Assembly: GCF_004664715.2 (NCBI RefSeq)
Contig: NC_051083.1
Location: 96,049,161-96,113,160 of the forward strand
Source of the DNA: Peromyscus leucopus
Lineage: Eukaryota; Chordata; Mammalia; Rodentia; Cricetidae
Direction of reading: 5' to 3'
DNA: 64,000 nt
Position numbers and translations under genes: made by a program. The stretch's first letter is position 1. Every line of letters begins with the position of its first letter. Of the stretch, positions 1 through 11,127 are shown piece by piece. Under the pieces are notes generated by a model. It searched no databases. It saw only the letters and a list, made by a program, of their open reading frames with translations, and was not told the DNA's origin.

Positions 1-575
1 AGCATCACCCCTACCATCAGCATCACCACCACCATCAGCATCACCACCACCATCAGCATCACCACCACCATCAGCATCACCACCACCATCAGCATCACCA
101 CCACCATCAGCATCACCACCACCATCAGCATCACCACCACCATCAGCATCACCCCCCCCCCCCACCATCAGCATCACCCCCCACCACCCCCCCCCCCCAC
201 CCATCAGCATCACCACCACCATCAGCATCACCACCACCATCACCACCACCATCAGCATCACCACCACCATCAGCATCACCACCACCATCAGCATCACCCA
301 CACACCCACCATCAGCATCACCACCACCATCAGCATCACCACCACCATCAGCATCACCACCACCATCAGCATCACCACCACCATCAGCATCACCACCACC
401 ATCACTCCTACCATCAGCATCACCACCACCATCAGCATCACCACCACCACCACCATCACCCCTACCATCAGCATCACCACCACCATCACCATCACCATCA
501 GCATCACCACCACCATCACCACTACCATCGCCACCACCATAACCATCATTGTCATCACCATCATCTTCATCAAGA
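1..575. repeat. 18-bp minisatellite (AGCATCACCACCACCATC)n
   Basis: The first 575 bases are a tandem array of an 18-bp unit built from CAT, CAC and CAG triplets. It is interrupted by poly-C patches (about 150-165 and 177-199), a CCCACACACCC patch (298-308) and shorter units towards the right edge, where it decays into CAT/CAC triplets near 480-575. The array begins at the window edge, so its full length is unknown. Several frames read as His/Gln/Ser/Thr runs because the unit is a multiple of three, but no start, splice site or neighbour suggests coding. The poly-C patches may be assembly or long-read errors. Confidence 0.95.
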
Positions 576-1446
576 CCAATAGTGACTGGTAGAAAGCTCA
601 GTCTCTGGAGCCCAACAAGCTTGATTTGAATCCTGGCTTTGCCACTTTAGGTAGCCATGTATAAGGGACAACTTGTTTGAATTTCATTCTTACTTTGTAA
701 AATGGAAAAAAATCATCAGGCTATTGAAAAATGTACAATATGATTCTTAGTTCACAGGATGCATTTAATTGGTGTTGGCTTATTATAATTGTTAAAAAGG
801 AATGATCATGAAGAGTTGTGCCTAAATGTTTATGGTTGTGGGAATGAATATGCAAAGCAAGGGATCCTTAGTTGAAGCATTCATATGATGTTTTAATTGT
901 GGCCACACTTCTCACTACATCATCACACCTGAAGGATATGCAATACCAGCAGTGTACCCTCCTAATGTAAACTATAGACTTGGACTAATAAGTACGTGAC
1001 AGTGTGGGCCCTTCAGATGCTGCAAAAGTATCATTCTGGTGCAGGATGCTGATAGGGCAGACTGTGAAGGGGAAGGGGAACGTTCTCTTCAATTTTCATG
1101 CAAAATTAAAACTCTTCTAAACAATACAACCTGTTTTAGAGGGAGATTCAGAAAGGAATGATTAGCTAGATGTTAAATATATTCCTATGGCAGTCATTTA
1201 AAAATAACTAAAAAATATAGAAAAAAGGAAACAGGGAAGGAATCAAAAGAATATGCTGCAAAAATACACCACATCAAACACAAAATAAGGTAGTAACTGG
1301 AAGAATTGAGAAACAAAAGAAATGGAAGATATATGGAAAAATTACACAATGGCAGAATTAAGTAGTTAATTATCAATACTCTAAATATAAGTGAAGGAAA
1401 TTCACCAACTAAAATACAGATAATGGCAGGTTGTATTAAAAACCTT
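576..1446. other. Unique intergenic DNA, no gene seen
   Basis: AT-rich sequence between the minisatellite and the first SINE. The only open frame over 60 codons is a 60-residue, low-complexity minus-strand frame (1194-1376) with no recognisable similarity. I see no repeat family, promoter motif or RNA gene here. Confidence 0.6.
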
Positions 1447-1448
1447 TT

Positions 1449-1640
1449 GGGGCCGAGAGGTGGCTCAGATGTTAAGAGTACTTCATACTCTTGCAGAAGA
1501 TCTGAGTTTGTTTCTCAGCACCCTCATTGGGAGGCTCACAACCATCTGTAATTCCAGCTCCAAGGGATCCGACACTTTCTTCTGTCCTCTGAAGGCACCT
1601 GCCAACATGTGGCGTATGCAGATATACATACACATAAGAA
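1449..1640 (+). mobile_element. B2 SINE
   Basis: Begins with a tRNA-like head (GGCTCAGATGTTAAGAGTAC, matching the B2 A-box region) and continues through the B2 body: GAGTTTGTTTCTCAGCACCC, GGCTCACAACCATCTGTAAT and a CACACAT-rich tail. It is moderately diverged. A younger B1 has inserted at its 3' end, so the two elements are nested and the open frame running through both is an artefact. Confidence 0.9.
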
Positions 1641-1651
1641 AGCACTTCCAT

Positions 1652-1810
1652 GCCGGGCGTTGGTGGCGCACGCCTTTAATCCCAGCACTCGGGAGGCAGA
1701 GCCAGGCGGATCTCTGTGAGTTCGAGGCCAGCCTGGGCTACCAAGTGAGCTCCAGGAAAAGCGCAAAGCTACACAGAGAAACCCTGTCTCCAAAAACCAA
1801 AAAAAAAAAG
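1652..1810 (+). mobile_element. B1 SINE (cricetid type) with target-site duplication
   Basis: Full-length B1 running from GCCGGGCG through GCGCACGCCTTTAATCCCAG to CTACACAGAGAAACCCTG and an A-rich tail. A target-site duplication flanks it: AAGAAAGCACTTCCATG at 1636-1652 and the same sequence with one change at 1808-1824. Near-consensus sequence and the readable duplication indicate a fairly recent insertion into the tail of the older B2. Confidence 0.95.
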
Positions 1811-1929
1811 AAAGCACGTCCATGCAAATAATAACCACAACACACAACAAAGCTGAAGTGGTCGCTACACTAATATAAACCACCATCAATCAATTTTTAA
1901 GTAGAAACTTACAAGAAACAAAGTACCCA

Positions 1930-2066
1930 AGGTGGTGGTGATGCATGCAAAAGCTGGTGGATCTCTGTGAGTTTGAGGCCAGCCTGGTCTACAGAATGAG
2001 TTGCAGGCCAGCTAGGACTACACAGAGAAACCCTGTCTTGAAAAACCAAGCAAGCAAACAAACAAA
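1930..2066 (+). mobile_element. Older B1 SINE
   Basis: Lacks a clean left end but shows GATCTCTGTGAGTTTGAGGC, GCCTGGTCTACAGAATGAG and CTACACAGAGAAACCCTGTC, followed by an A-rich tail of AAC/AAG units. More diverged than the copy at 1652. Confidence 0.88.
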
Positions 2067-2835
2067 AGAAACAAAGTACATTTTATTGATAAGAGGAATA
2101 AAAAATAGTGTAGACACAGCAATTGAAAATATGTATGCATCAAACAGAGTCTCCATCACATAGTTGGATGGTAGGTTTTGCCGTAAGTGCTTTTTATCAT
2201 GGCAAAGAATTTGCCTTCCATTCTGAATTTGCCACGTTTTCATTATGAAAGGGTGTTGACTCTTGTCAAATGCATTCTCTGCTTTTGCTGAGGGGATAAT
2301 GTTTTTCCCTTGTCCAATAAAAGACTGAAAGTTTTTCTCCTAAGATCAGGAAGACCCATTTATTATTCACACCTCTGCTGTCAACTGGGAATCTTAGCTA
2401 GAGTAGTTGAGCAAAAGGATTTGTTCCCCAAGATAGTTTTATTTCTACTCTCATTACTGTATACATGCATATATATATATGTGTGTGTGTGTGTGTATAT
2501 AATCTAGGAATTGCAAATTAGAGAAATGGAACTTAAAATATATGATATTTTCTTTTCTTAGATGGACTTAATTCCCCACTTGCACCCATTTTCCTGCAAA
2601 CAACATGATTTCACTTTTCTCTATGGCTGAAAGAATTTCATTGTGATATATGTCACACAAAAATATTAATAAAAAGAGGACATGAATCTAGGAAGGAGAT
2701 GTGTTAGGGGGCAGTGGGTAGTTGGGGGATGGGGTGGAAATGATCAAGATACATTGCATACTAAGAATAATGAAAAATGGATCTATAAAGGGAAAAAGAA
2801 GGAAAGCCATCTACATTGGAAATTAGGAAAAAGTA
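2067..2835. other. Intergenic DNA with a short (AT)n(GT)n tract
   Basis: Mostly unique AT-rich sequence. The one simple repeat is an alternating AT then GT tract at about 2469-2500. The open frames at 2310-2507 and 2682-2984 run into this tract or into the following SINE and show no protein similarity. Confidence 0.6.
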
Positions 2836-3140
2836 GGGACTGGAAAGATGGTTTAGTCAAGCAAAGTACTTACCTCTCAAACAGGGGGCCTGAGTCCATC
2901 CCTAAAACCTATGCAAAAATGCCAGGCATGGTAACACACGCTTGTAATCTCAGCACTGGGGAAACAGAGACAGGAGATCCTTAGAACTCACTGGTTAGCC
3001 AGTTTGACTTATTTGGTGAGCTCCAGACCAATGAGAGACCCTGTATCAAAGGAGGTAGATGGCATTCTTGAGAATGATACCTGTTGTCCTCTGACATACA
3101 TGTGCATGTGTGTAAGCACATATACACACACAAAAGGAAA
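2836..3140 (+). mobile_element. Composite rodent SINE (tRNA-like head plus B1-like middle)
   Basis: A diverged tRNA-type head (GACTGGAAAGATGGTTTAGT) is followed by a B1-like stretch (GCCAGGCATGGTAACACACG), an AGACCCTGT-like segment and a tail containing TTGTCCTCTGACATACATG. This head/B1/tail order is a known rodent composite family (RSINE or B3/B4 group). I cannot fix the subfamily without a consensus search. Confidence 0.75.
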
Positions 3141-3189
3141 AGCAAAACTGTATGTGGACAATATCATTATATTAATATATAAATAAATC

Positions 3190-5075
3190 CCATAAAACAT
3201 AGCCACTCAATTATGGGAGTCAATAAATACATTCAGCAAGATTGTAGGATATAAAAACTAACACATCAAAATTAGTTGGGCTTCTGTATGCCAGGAAAAA
3301 AAACAATTTAAAAATGGAGAAAATCCTATTTATGATAGCATGTAAAAGCATTTTTTTTAAAAACCTAGGAGTAAATGTAATCAAGGAGGTAAATAACTTG
3401 TACACAGTAAACTACAAAATATTGCTCAAATGTGTACATAAATAAAATTTTGTGTGTTGAATAAATGGAAAGATAGTAAGATGGCAATGGTCTCCAAAGC
3501 TAGATACTGCCCCATCAAAGTTTTCAATCCTTAACTTTATATATGGAATCTTGAATATTTGAAACAGCATTGAAAAAGGAAAAAAAAATCTTTGTTTCAA
3601 AACCTACTCCAAAGTTACTGTAATCAAGATGATTTAGTACTAGGAGAAAGATAAACCAATGGAAAACAATAGAAAAGTCCAGAAATAATCCTAGACCTTT
3701 ATCATCAATTGATTTTCAACAAGGATGCCCAAACCATTCAATGGGAGAAAATGGTATTCGGTGAGCCATTGAACCACATGCAGAACAATGAAATTTGAAT
3801 GGCTGCCTCACATTAATACAAACATTAACACATCAAATCCTTAAATTTAAAGGTTTAATCAATCTACAGGGCTATTGGGAGAATACATAGGGTAAATCTT
3901 TAGGACGAGGGCTTGGCAATTAGTTCTTAGCTTAGAAAAAACACAAAGGAGCAAGTTAAAAACTAATAAACTTGGATAAAGGCTTAATATCCTGAGTACA
4001 AAAAGAATTCTTATAACTTGGTAGAAAAATACACCTCACCCCCCCAAAAAAAAACTAAAAAACAAATTGTTCAATTAAGAACTAAGCAAAGAACTTGAAC
4101 AGAAAATTTCCCCAAAGATATGCCATAAATACACCAATGACCAATAAACATGGCAAAAATCATTCCGCGTCCCGAATCATTAAGGAAATGCAAATGCAAA
4201 CCATAATGAAGCTGGACATGGTGATGTCCACTGTCAGGGACGTGGGAGTCGGAGGTTTATGACTTCAGGGTTGGCCTCCACTTCAAGTGAGGGCCTGTCT
4301 CAAAAACCAAAAGCCAAATTGAGTGTAACAGATACCAGAGAGAAGGGAATTCCATGGAAGAAATGTGTCCTTTGGCTCCCAGCTCCACTGGCTCCTTGGT
4401 GGCTTAGCCTATTGCTCATCATGGTAAGAGCCAGTGGTGGACAAAGGTTGGAATTTCATGTCTGCTGGATGCAAAGGCAGTCAACAAGGAGCTAGGGGCC
4501 CAGTATCCCCCTCAAGGATGTGCTTGAGTCAATAGACTTCGCCTCCCTCTAGGGTCTCACCTCTTACATGTTCCACTACTTCTCAACAGTGTCACAGGCT
4601 GGGAACTTGGTCTTTGACACATAGGCCTTTGGGGGACACTTAGCCAAATCATAACATTGAAATGCCATGTCACCTCCACTAAGATGGCTTTGATTTTTAA
4701 CAAGGCCAGAGTGTATATTTCAGAGAAATGAAACACATGCACATAGAAACTTGACCAGGACTGTCCATAGGCAACACCGCTGCTGAGAGCCAACAGGTGG
4801 ACACAAGACATTAGGATGGATAAACAAATTGTGTTACATGATAAAATGGAATATTATTCACCATGAAAAGGAACAGTACCAAGACGTGGCTGGGGGTTGA
4901 GGAGTGTCTTGTCACTGTTTGGGGGTGTGCTTATGGAGTGATGCAGAAGTGTTTGGAAATTGAGAGCTGGTGGCTGTAAAACACCGAAGACACTAACTGT
5001 TACTGAGACCCCCCCCACTATAAACTGGTTAATTGTATGCAATCTGAGTTTTACCTTAATAAAAGAAAATGTCCA
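3190..5075 (+). mobile_element. Old LINE-1 3' half, sense strand
   Basis: Heavily mutated remnant of the 3' part of an L1. Recognisable in order are ORF2-derived stretches: a segment around 3630-3780 with ACCAATGGAAAACAATAGAA and CATTCAATGGGAGAAAATGG, a segment around 4080-4210 ending in GGAAATGCAAATGCAAACCA, and one around 4815-4880 with AATGGAATATTATTCACC. The L1 3' end follows, with TGGTTAATTGTATGCAATCT and a TTAATAAAA tail near 5025-5065. Many stops and indels are present and no ORF survives. A B1-like SINE interrupts it near 4212-4318. Confidence 0.85.
4212..4318 (+). mobile_element. Diverged B1-like SINE inside the L1
   Basis: Contains GCTGGACATGGTGATGTCCA, a GGAGTCGGAGGTTTATGA middle and GGGCCTGTCTCAAAAACC at the end. 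It is shorter and more diverged than the young B1 copies and splits the L1 sequence. Confidence 0.7.
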
Positions 5076-5596
5076 ATAAAAATAATGAAATCGAGCAGTT
5101 TCTTTTTCACTCCTAAGTGCCTTGTACACCCTTTCTTACAGTACCTCCAGGTATAACCATCCACAAAGCAAAAAGGGTTGCCCACACTTTCCCAGCCTAT
5201 GCCAGTACAGTGTCTATTTGACCCTCTTCAGGGCTGCGGATTCTACTCGAGTAAACTAATACAAATGCCCCGCAGAAGAGGAATCCATTCTATCTGAACA
5301 GCTGGGCCAGACCATATCTCTTAAACCTGTCATTCAGGGGTGCTATTACTAGATATGCATGGCAAGACAAACAAGATGCAAATCACCAAGACAGTAGTAA
5401 TGAAGGCCATATACTTTCGTCTTAAAAAGAGGTCACTGCTGAGGCCTCCTGTGCCACAGGGTTACAGGGTTACAATGCCTCTATGAAGTTCCTGGAGATC
5501 CCTGGAGTTCCCTGGGATGTCTGAAGTAGCAAGAGTATAGGGAAATCTTTGCATTACTCACACCAGCACTATTCCTCAAGAAGATGGGGTTTTCAG
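5076..5596. other. Unique intergenic DNA, nothing recognised
   Basis: No repeat family, RNA gene or plausible coding exon recognised. A direct doublet GGGTTACAGGGTTACA occurs at about 5459-5474. Confidence 0.5.
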
Positions 5597-5750
5597 GGAT
5601 GGACAGATGGATCAGTGGTAACGAGTGTGTACTGCTCTTTCAGAAGACCCAGAACCCATGTTTAGTGGCTTACAACCTCACAATGCCTGTAACTCCAGCT
5701 CAGTGGATCAGGTATCTCTAGCCTCTGTAGGTGTCTGCACTCATTCATGC

Positions 5751-5751
<1 letters not shown>
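5597..5751 (+). mobile_element. B2 SINE ending in a (CA)n tract
   Basis: Diverged B2: GATGGACAGATGGATCAGTG head, GCTCTTTCAGAAGACCCAGA, then CTTACAACCTCACAATGCCT and GTAACTCCAGCTCAGTGGAT. Its 3' end passes directly into a long CA repeat, a common site of microsatellite growth. Confidence 0.85.

Positions 5752-5803
<52 letters not shown>
5752..5803. repeat. (CA)n microsatellite
   Basis: About 26 uninterrupted CA units at the 3' end of the B2. Two open frames pass through it as Thr/His runs and are spurious. Confidence 0.97.
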
Positions 5804-5806
<3 letters not shown>

Positions 5807-7874
5807 TTTCCCATGGGGTTTCCCACTCCTTCCAGTTCATGCTACTCTATATTCTGCCAGGCTATGCGTGAGTGGGCACTATTATGTTCCTTCCAGCTAT
5901 CTGGCCAGGTCCCAATTATGTCTTATGCTGAAACCCGTAGTGTGTATGTACCACTGTGGATTATTCCAGAATACCACTTAGGAGGAATTACAAATGACAC
6001 AGAAAGTGACAGAAAAATTTCCAGTTTTGAATCTGATGGTCACTCGGAGCCTCCTACCTGTCAGCCGCTTTCTCTCAGTTCAAATGGCATTGCACTCTCT
6101 GTGCTTCTGGCCTCAACATAGCCACAACTTCATTTTGCCTCTTTGCCCTTCCTATGTAGCAGGTGATTCATGAAGTTACCCTGATTTCCCTTCCCTTGTC
6201 ATTTGCCTTCGTTAGCCTCTCCTCCTGCCCTGGGAAGGGATTTTTGCCTCCTATGGCATCAGCATTGGACTAGGAATCTTGCTGTGCGCTCTCATCTTGG
6301 GCCCAAAGGCAGCCGTTTGGAGCAAATGGCCTAGACTCTGTTTCTTCTTATCTCTGTCTTCTGTCTTGGTGCCAGGGAGGGCCATGTGCCTCTCAGAGGG
6401 CAGGTTCACAGGAAGGAACACAATTTTCAGTTTCCAAATACCATTCTGCATGTCTATAAACCATATTCTTGAATGATCCTAGTGACCTTGCACATTTCTC
6501 ATAGGAAACACGACAGCCACGTGTGAGGGTAGTAGAAAAACAAATCCGGTCTTACTGTGCTTCATATGGAGTTTATGGCACAGACATGTTGGTGGGCCAG
6601 AAATTAAAATGCCATTTTTCTTAACATCATTCTGAGGTCCCTATGATGATAAGCCACTGCTGTCTGGATCCAGTCTGAAGTTTTGCAGCAAGAACTAACT
6701 TGTATGTCCCTCCCAATTCTTATCCCAGATTATTAATTTGTCTTCTGCAATTACATGATATTCATTCTGCAACCAAGCAAAGCACTGTGACTCTGAGGCC
6801 ACAGGCACTCAATAAATATTGATGGATCACATTGAGCCTGACATTTGGGAGGAAAAGGCCAAAAACGGCAGTCATTTCATCTAATGACGGCTTCCCAGTG
6901 GCTCCCAGAATAACTCGCAGTTGGGACTCCAGCGGTCATCCTCGGACTGTCCCGTGAGATCCTTGGGTTATTGCAACTGTTCCAATTTTCCATAAATACA
7001 ATTCAAACAACACACTTATGTGTGTGTTTAAGTATACACTATTTTCAAAATGTAATCTTAAAAACCAAACTGAAGAGAACATCTCATATGTTACATCTCG
7101 AAGGGCAGTAGATACCCACCGGTAAGTTAGCAGAAGCAAGTTGACTCATTTCTGCTCAACAATGGGGGTGATGCTTCTTCCTGCTAGAACTTCTTGGAGC
7201 TTTGACTCATTGGTTCAGGTTGTAGCTGTACTGGGCTTTTATAGCTTAGGCTGATATGGACCTACTGCTATGAGACTGTGTGCATAATATAATGCCTGCT
7301 CTTTGTGCCAATGAAGACCTTCTTGCTGTTGCCCAGCCAAACTAAAACAGAGAAAGAAATTGAGTCTGGAGATTAACTACAACCGCCATCCCTCTCCCCA
7401 ATCACAACTGTATTGTAGTCACTAACACAGCCTTATTGTTCTTAACATTATAAGCAACTGGCATCCATTTGTAGTGTAGAGTGATGAAATACCACTTTAC
7501 ATCTATTTTTAACACAGTCAAGTGACAACTATGATTTTGATTAAAAAAAAAAAACAGCTCCTTCTTCCACTTTGAAAGGAGACTAATGGTTGAACAAATT
7601 AGCCACCTCTTCTGACCCAGATGTGTTGGAAAAGGGAGCAAGAGCAGCCAGGGCAGTTGATGAGCACAGAAGCATTCAAGGCAGCCACTACCCAGCTGTA
7701 GGAACAAACTTAGACAGCAGGCCTTCTAGCTCCCTCAGTGTAAATAAGTAATCAGTGGCCGGGATGGCAATCTGTCAATGCAGGTCCACACCTGCTTACA
7801 ATAAAGCATACACCTGTCCTCTTCCAGCTCTCTGAGTGGTTCCACTTAAAGGGTTGGGGATACAGTACCTGCTG
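5804..7874. other. Unique intergenic DNA about 4-5 kb beyond the AMMECR1 3' end
   Basis: Two kilobases of mostly non-repetitive, moderately GC sequence. In human the convergent neighbour beyond the AMMECR1 3' end is TMEM164 (from memory), so its 3' UTR could approach here. I found no recognisable coding exon, and the plus-strand AATAAA near 6812 is not enough to claim one. A short poly-A lies at about 7541-7555. Confidence 0.4.
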
Positions 7875-7980
7875 AACATTAACAGAGCTTCCAATCACCT
7901 GTGACTCCAGATGCCTATAGTCAACCATAGTCCAGAAATATTAAATGGAAGATTCCAGAGATGAACAAGTATTTGTGTTT
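7875..7980 (+). mobile_element. Tigger-like DNA transposon fragment, left part
   Basis: Contains TATAGTCAACCATAGTCCAG and AAATATTAAATGGAAGATTC, which match my memory of the left-end region of an ancient Tigger (TcMar) element. The element resumes near 8965 after SINE insertions and other intervening sequence. No transposase ORF remains. Confidence 0.65.
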
Positions 7981-8235
7981 TCTTATTTATTTGTTTTGCT
8001 TTTCTGGGGGGGGGTGACATAGGAAAAGCCTTTATGTAAGAGTCTGGAAAATTAGTGATATGTAACAATAGCTAATGACATCTTGACTGCTGGCACATGA
8101 CTAGGCACTAGCAAACTTGTCCTAGCATGCAGAGAGCTACAAGCCCCACCTCCTATACCAACATACTCTAACGAGCTGGCACGAATGTCCTTTAAACCCG
8201 CTTTTTGCTTGCACCTCAAAAAGCCTAACATGTCA

Positions 8236-8362
8236 GAGCCAGACTGGTGGTATAGACCTCTAATCCCAGCACTCTGGAGGCAGACTAATCTCTTGAGTTC
8301 CAGGACAGCCGGGCATACAGAGAAACCCTGACTTGACCCCTGCCCCCCCCCAAAAAAAATCC
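8236..8362 (+). mobile_element. Diverged B1 SINE
   Basis: Shows CTAATCCCAGCACTCTGGAG, a central GTTCCAGGACAGC and ATACAGAGAAACCCTGACTT, with a C-rich then A-rich tail. Confidence 0.8.
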
Positions 8363-8445
8363 CTAACGTGGATAATTTGTGGAGACTACCTTCAGTACAA
8401 CCAATTACTACAAGCTATTCAGGGATACTCTTACACACACCCCAT

Positions 8446-8447
<2 letters not shown>

Positions 8448-8479
<32 letters not shown>

Positions 8480-8626
8480 GTTTTTCGAGACAGGGTTTCT
8501 CTGTGTAGCTTTGCACCTTTCCTGGAGCTCACTTGGTAACCCAGGCTGGCCTCGAACTCACAGAGATCCGCCTGCCTCTGCCTCCCGAGTGCTGGGATTA
8601 AAGGCGTGCGCCACCACCGCCCGGCC
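8448..8626 (-). mobile_element. Young B1 SINE, minus strand, with target-site duplication
   Basis: On the plus strand it starts with a long poly-T, then GAGACAGGGTTTCTCTGTGT, and ends at GCGCCACCACCGCCCGGCC. The repeated flank CCCCATTCTTT at about 8440-8450 and 8630-8640 is a target-site duplication. The sequence is near consensus. Confidence 0.95.
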
Positions 8627-8964
8627 AACCCCCATTCTTTTATCTAGAAAATGGGAGTTCAGCACTTATCTCAGCAACACAGTGACAATGGATCTGTTAC
8701 GCTGCCCCCCAATCCTAAGGTGGGACATAGGCAAGCCTGGTCACTACATGTGAGACTACTTCACCTTGGGTGCATTACCCCCTTGGAACCAAATTCAAGG
8801 CATTCAGCTCACTAGTTTCTTTCTTAAAGTTTTCAACCTGCGCTTGGGTCTGAGGCAGCTGCATGGCCGGGCACCAGTTCCCAAGGGTTGGCCACCAAGT
8901 CCAGGACAGAAAGCAGTATTTGTGTTTTCAATCGCATTGTGTTAGAGGTAACATGAAGAATTCT

Positions 8965-9061
8965 CACACTACCTCACTATGTCTTATTCATTCCTTTGTC
9001 TACCATATCATATATATATATAATGTATATACACCATATATATATATAACCTATATCACAC

Positions 9062-9108
<47 letters not shown>

Positions 9109-9260
9109 CCTACCTGTTAGCCACTTAGCAGGCATCTCATTATCAGACTGACCATGCAGTACTGTAATATTTGGATTCACAGAACCCTTCTTTTACTTAA
9201 TAATGGTCAGAAATTCAGGAGTAGTGATGCTGGCGATTGTATTACAAGATGCTCTTGCAG
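8965..9260 (+). mobile_element. Tigger-like DNA transposon fragment, right part, with internal microsatellites
   Basis: Contains ATTCATTCCTTTGTCTACCA, TTAGCCACTTAGCAGGCATC and CTTCTTTTACTTAATAATGG, in the order I recall for an ancient Tigger element. (AT)n and (CA)n tracts at 9010-9105 have grown within it. It is probably the continuation of the fragment at 7875-7980. Confidence 0.65.
9010..9105. repeat. (AT)n followed by (CA)n microsatellite
   Basis: Broken AT tracts at about 9010-9050 lead into about 20 CA units at 9065-9105, all inside the Tigger-like remnant. Confidence 0.95.
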
Positions 9261-9420
9261 CTATTCTTAGTTATTCATCTTTTATAGTGCCTAATTTTAT
9301 GGGTAGTAATAGGAAAAATAGTATATATTGGGGTTTTCCATTGGCAGGTTTCAGGCATCCATTCAAGGACTTGGTATGTTTCCCCCTACAAATAAGGAAT
9401 CTGTATACTGTTACAGGGCC

Positions 9421-9507
9421 ATTTTTCTTGGTGGTGCTAGGGATTAAATCCAGGGCCTTAGGCACATTAGACAAGAACTCTATAATTGAGCTATACTTCC
9501 ACTCTTA
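9421..9507 (-). mobile_element. ID/B4-type SINE, minus strand
   Basis: On the plus strand it reads TTGGTGGTGCTAGGGATTAA, then CCAGGGCCTTAGGCACATTA and GAGCTATACTTCCACTC. This is the complement of the tRNA-Ala-derived ID head, with its B-box (CCAGGG) and A-box (TGAGCT-like) regions. Confidence 0.8.
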
Positions 9508-11104
9508 AAGGATCATTTTAAAGAGATGGCATCTAAGCTTTTGGCAAAAGTAACCTGGTTTCTAAATGGTACTTGAGATAATTCCATTTCTTGAGAGATT
9601 TCTTCCAGCAGGCTTAGGAACTAGAAAGTAGGAGGCTGTAGGTATGGAGCTAGGTTTTTCAATACAGTTCCCCCCCCAAAAAAGGAAAACCAACCCAAAC
9701 AAATAAACAAACAAACAAACAAACAAAAAAGACTGAAACCAAACATTCTAACAAGGGCTGGCCTCAGCTGCAATCTCCCATTTAGCTTTCCCTCTTGAAA
9801 CTGAAAAGCCTGGGCAAACACAGATGGGCAGTTTTCAAGTGTTCAACTGATCCAAACCAACACTGGTTTCAGCTCTTAAGGGCAGAGCTGAAGACAGGAG
9901 AAGGCATATTGGATAGGCAGTCTTTTATTCGCCAGCTCTCCTAACTGGCAGCTCAGAGCCAGAGGCACTTCCCTCCCCACCCGAGCACTTTCCCTAGCTC
10001 ACACTGACAGGATCCCATGATGATGGTGTTGTCCCAGGAACAGAGAGGAACTGCCTCAGCCTGCAAAGCCACACTTGCCTTCTGAGTTGCCCAGCTGTTT
10101 AAAAGGTACCCAGTGGGGCATGAAATCCAAAGGGACTACTGAAAGTCAAGGAAGAATTGAGGGAAGCGGAATGTGATTAGTGAAGTTGAAATCTGTCCAG
10201 ACCATTGAGTTCACCACTGATGCCATAAAAAGAATGCTGTGGGCCTGTTATATTATTTTATTCTACCTGAAACTATTAATATGGTCTAAATGATGAAGAA
10301 ATCTTAATGTCCCATTAAATACAAATGAAGAAAATGAATAAACCGCAAGCAGAAGATACTGCCTTAGTAGAGTACTAGCCCAAACCACAATAGTTCTTTA
10401 GGGCCTGAGATGGCTGTTTTCAGCTACTGTGATTGGCATAAGCACATGTTATAAAATTCACATGGTCCTAGGGCTTTGGGGCAATGTAACTGAAAATTGT
10501 CCTGTTTATATTCAAGTAGCAACTAAGGCTGAAACATGCAAGATGAAAAGTGAGACAGCAAACATGTTATGACTGATAAAGAGTCAGAGGTACTGTCCAC
10601 AATCTGGTTGGTAGCCTTCCCAGAGGAAATAGACACATGGCAGCCGCTGCCAGAGATCCACAGTGGGAGTGCCTCCTTTCTGGATGCAAGATTTTACCTG
10701 GCTCTCAGAAGTTGTGGCACCGGTTTCCCTGCCCCTAAGCCCAGGCATTTTCCTCAAGCTTGCAAGTCACAAGTACCACTCTGGAGCTAGCAATGCACAT
10801 GATGCTCAGTCTCAGTGTGTAGAATGCCATTGTGTACAGCAGCCCTTGGCTTGGTACCATATTAAGAACGGTTTCAGGGTCTAACCTATACTCTGAAAAT
10901 GGGTAGAAACAGTCTGCACTTAATCAGGCGTTTTCACCAACACTGACCATGGCCTCCAAAGCTCATGAACGATCACCCTTGACTACAAAATGACTTGGAG
11001 GCTGGCCTCAGGCACAGGAGACCCTGTCTCTTAAACACAGAAGTTCCAATGACTCTAACACCTCATCATGAGGCAAGTTAAATAAATACATAAATCCAAA
11101 ACAA
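9508..11104. other. Intergenic DNA just beyond the AMMECR1 polyadenylation site
   Basis: Contains an (AAAC)n tract at about 9697-9726 and otherwise mostly unique sequence. A short B1-like remnant (GGAGACCCTGTCTCTTAAAC) may lie near 11016-11036. No coding exon recognised. Confidence 0.5.
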
Positions 11105-11121
11105 AGATTTAGTTTTAACAT

Positions 11122-11127
11122 TTTATT
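11122..11127 (-). terminator. AMMECR1: AMMECR1 polyadenylation signal AATAAA
   Basis: Plus-strand TTTATT, that is AATAAA on the transcribed strand, in the context CCCAATAAAATG. Cleavage would fall about 15-25 bases further on, near 11105. The position suits the length I recall for AMMECR1 3' UTRs, and recognisable SINEs and other repeats resume beyond it. Confidence 0.7.

Noticed and set aside
1..575. CRISPR-like direct repeats
   Set aside because: The units are contiguous, without unique spacers, in mammalian DNA; it is a minisatellite.
1460..1831. 123-codon plus-strand open frame
   Set aside because: It runs through a B2 and the B1 nested in it; the peptide is translated SINE sequence.
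5625..6121. Two overlapping open frames of about 120 codons
   Set aside because: Both pass through the B2 and the (CA)n tract as Thr/His runs; no splice or start context and no protein similarity.
5804..7874. Possible 3' end of the convergent neighbour TMEM164
   Set aside because: Expected from human gene order, but no coding exon or convincing UTR feature could be recognised.
8379..8753. 124-codon plus-strand open frame with a Phe run
   Set aside because: It is the antisense of a B1 with its poly-T tail.
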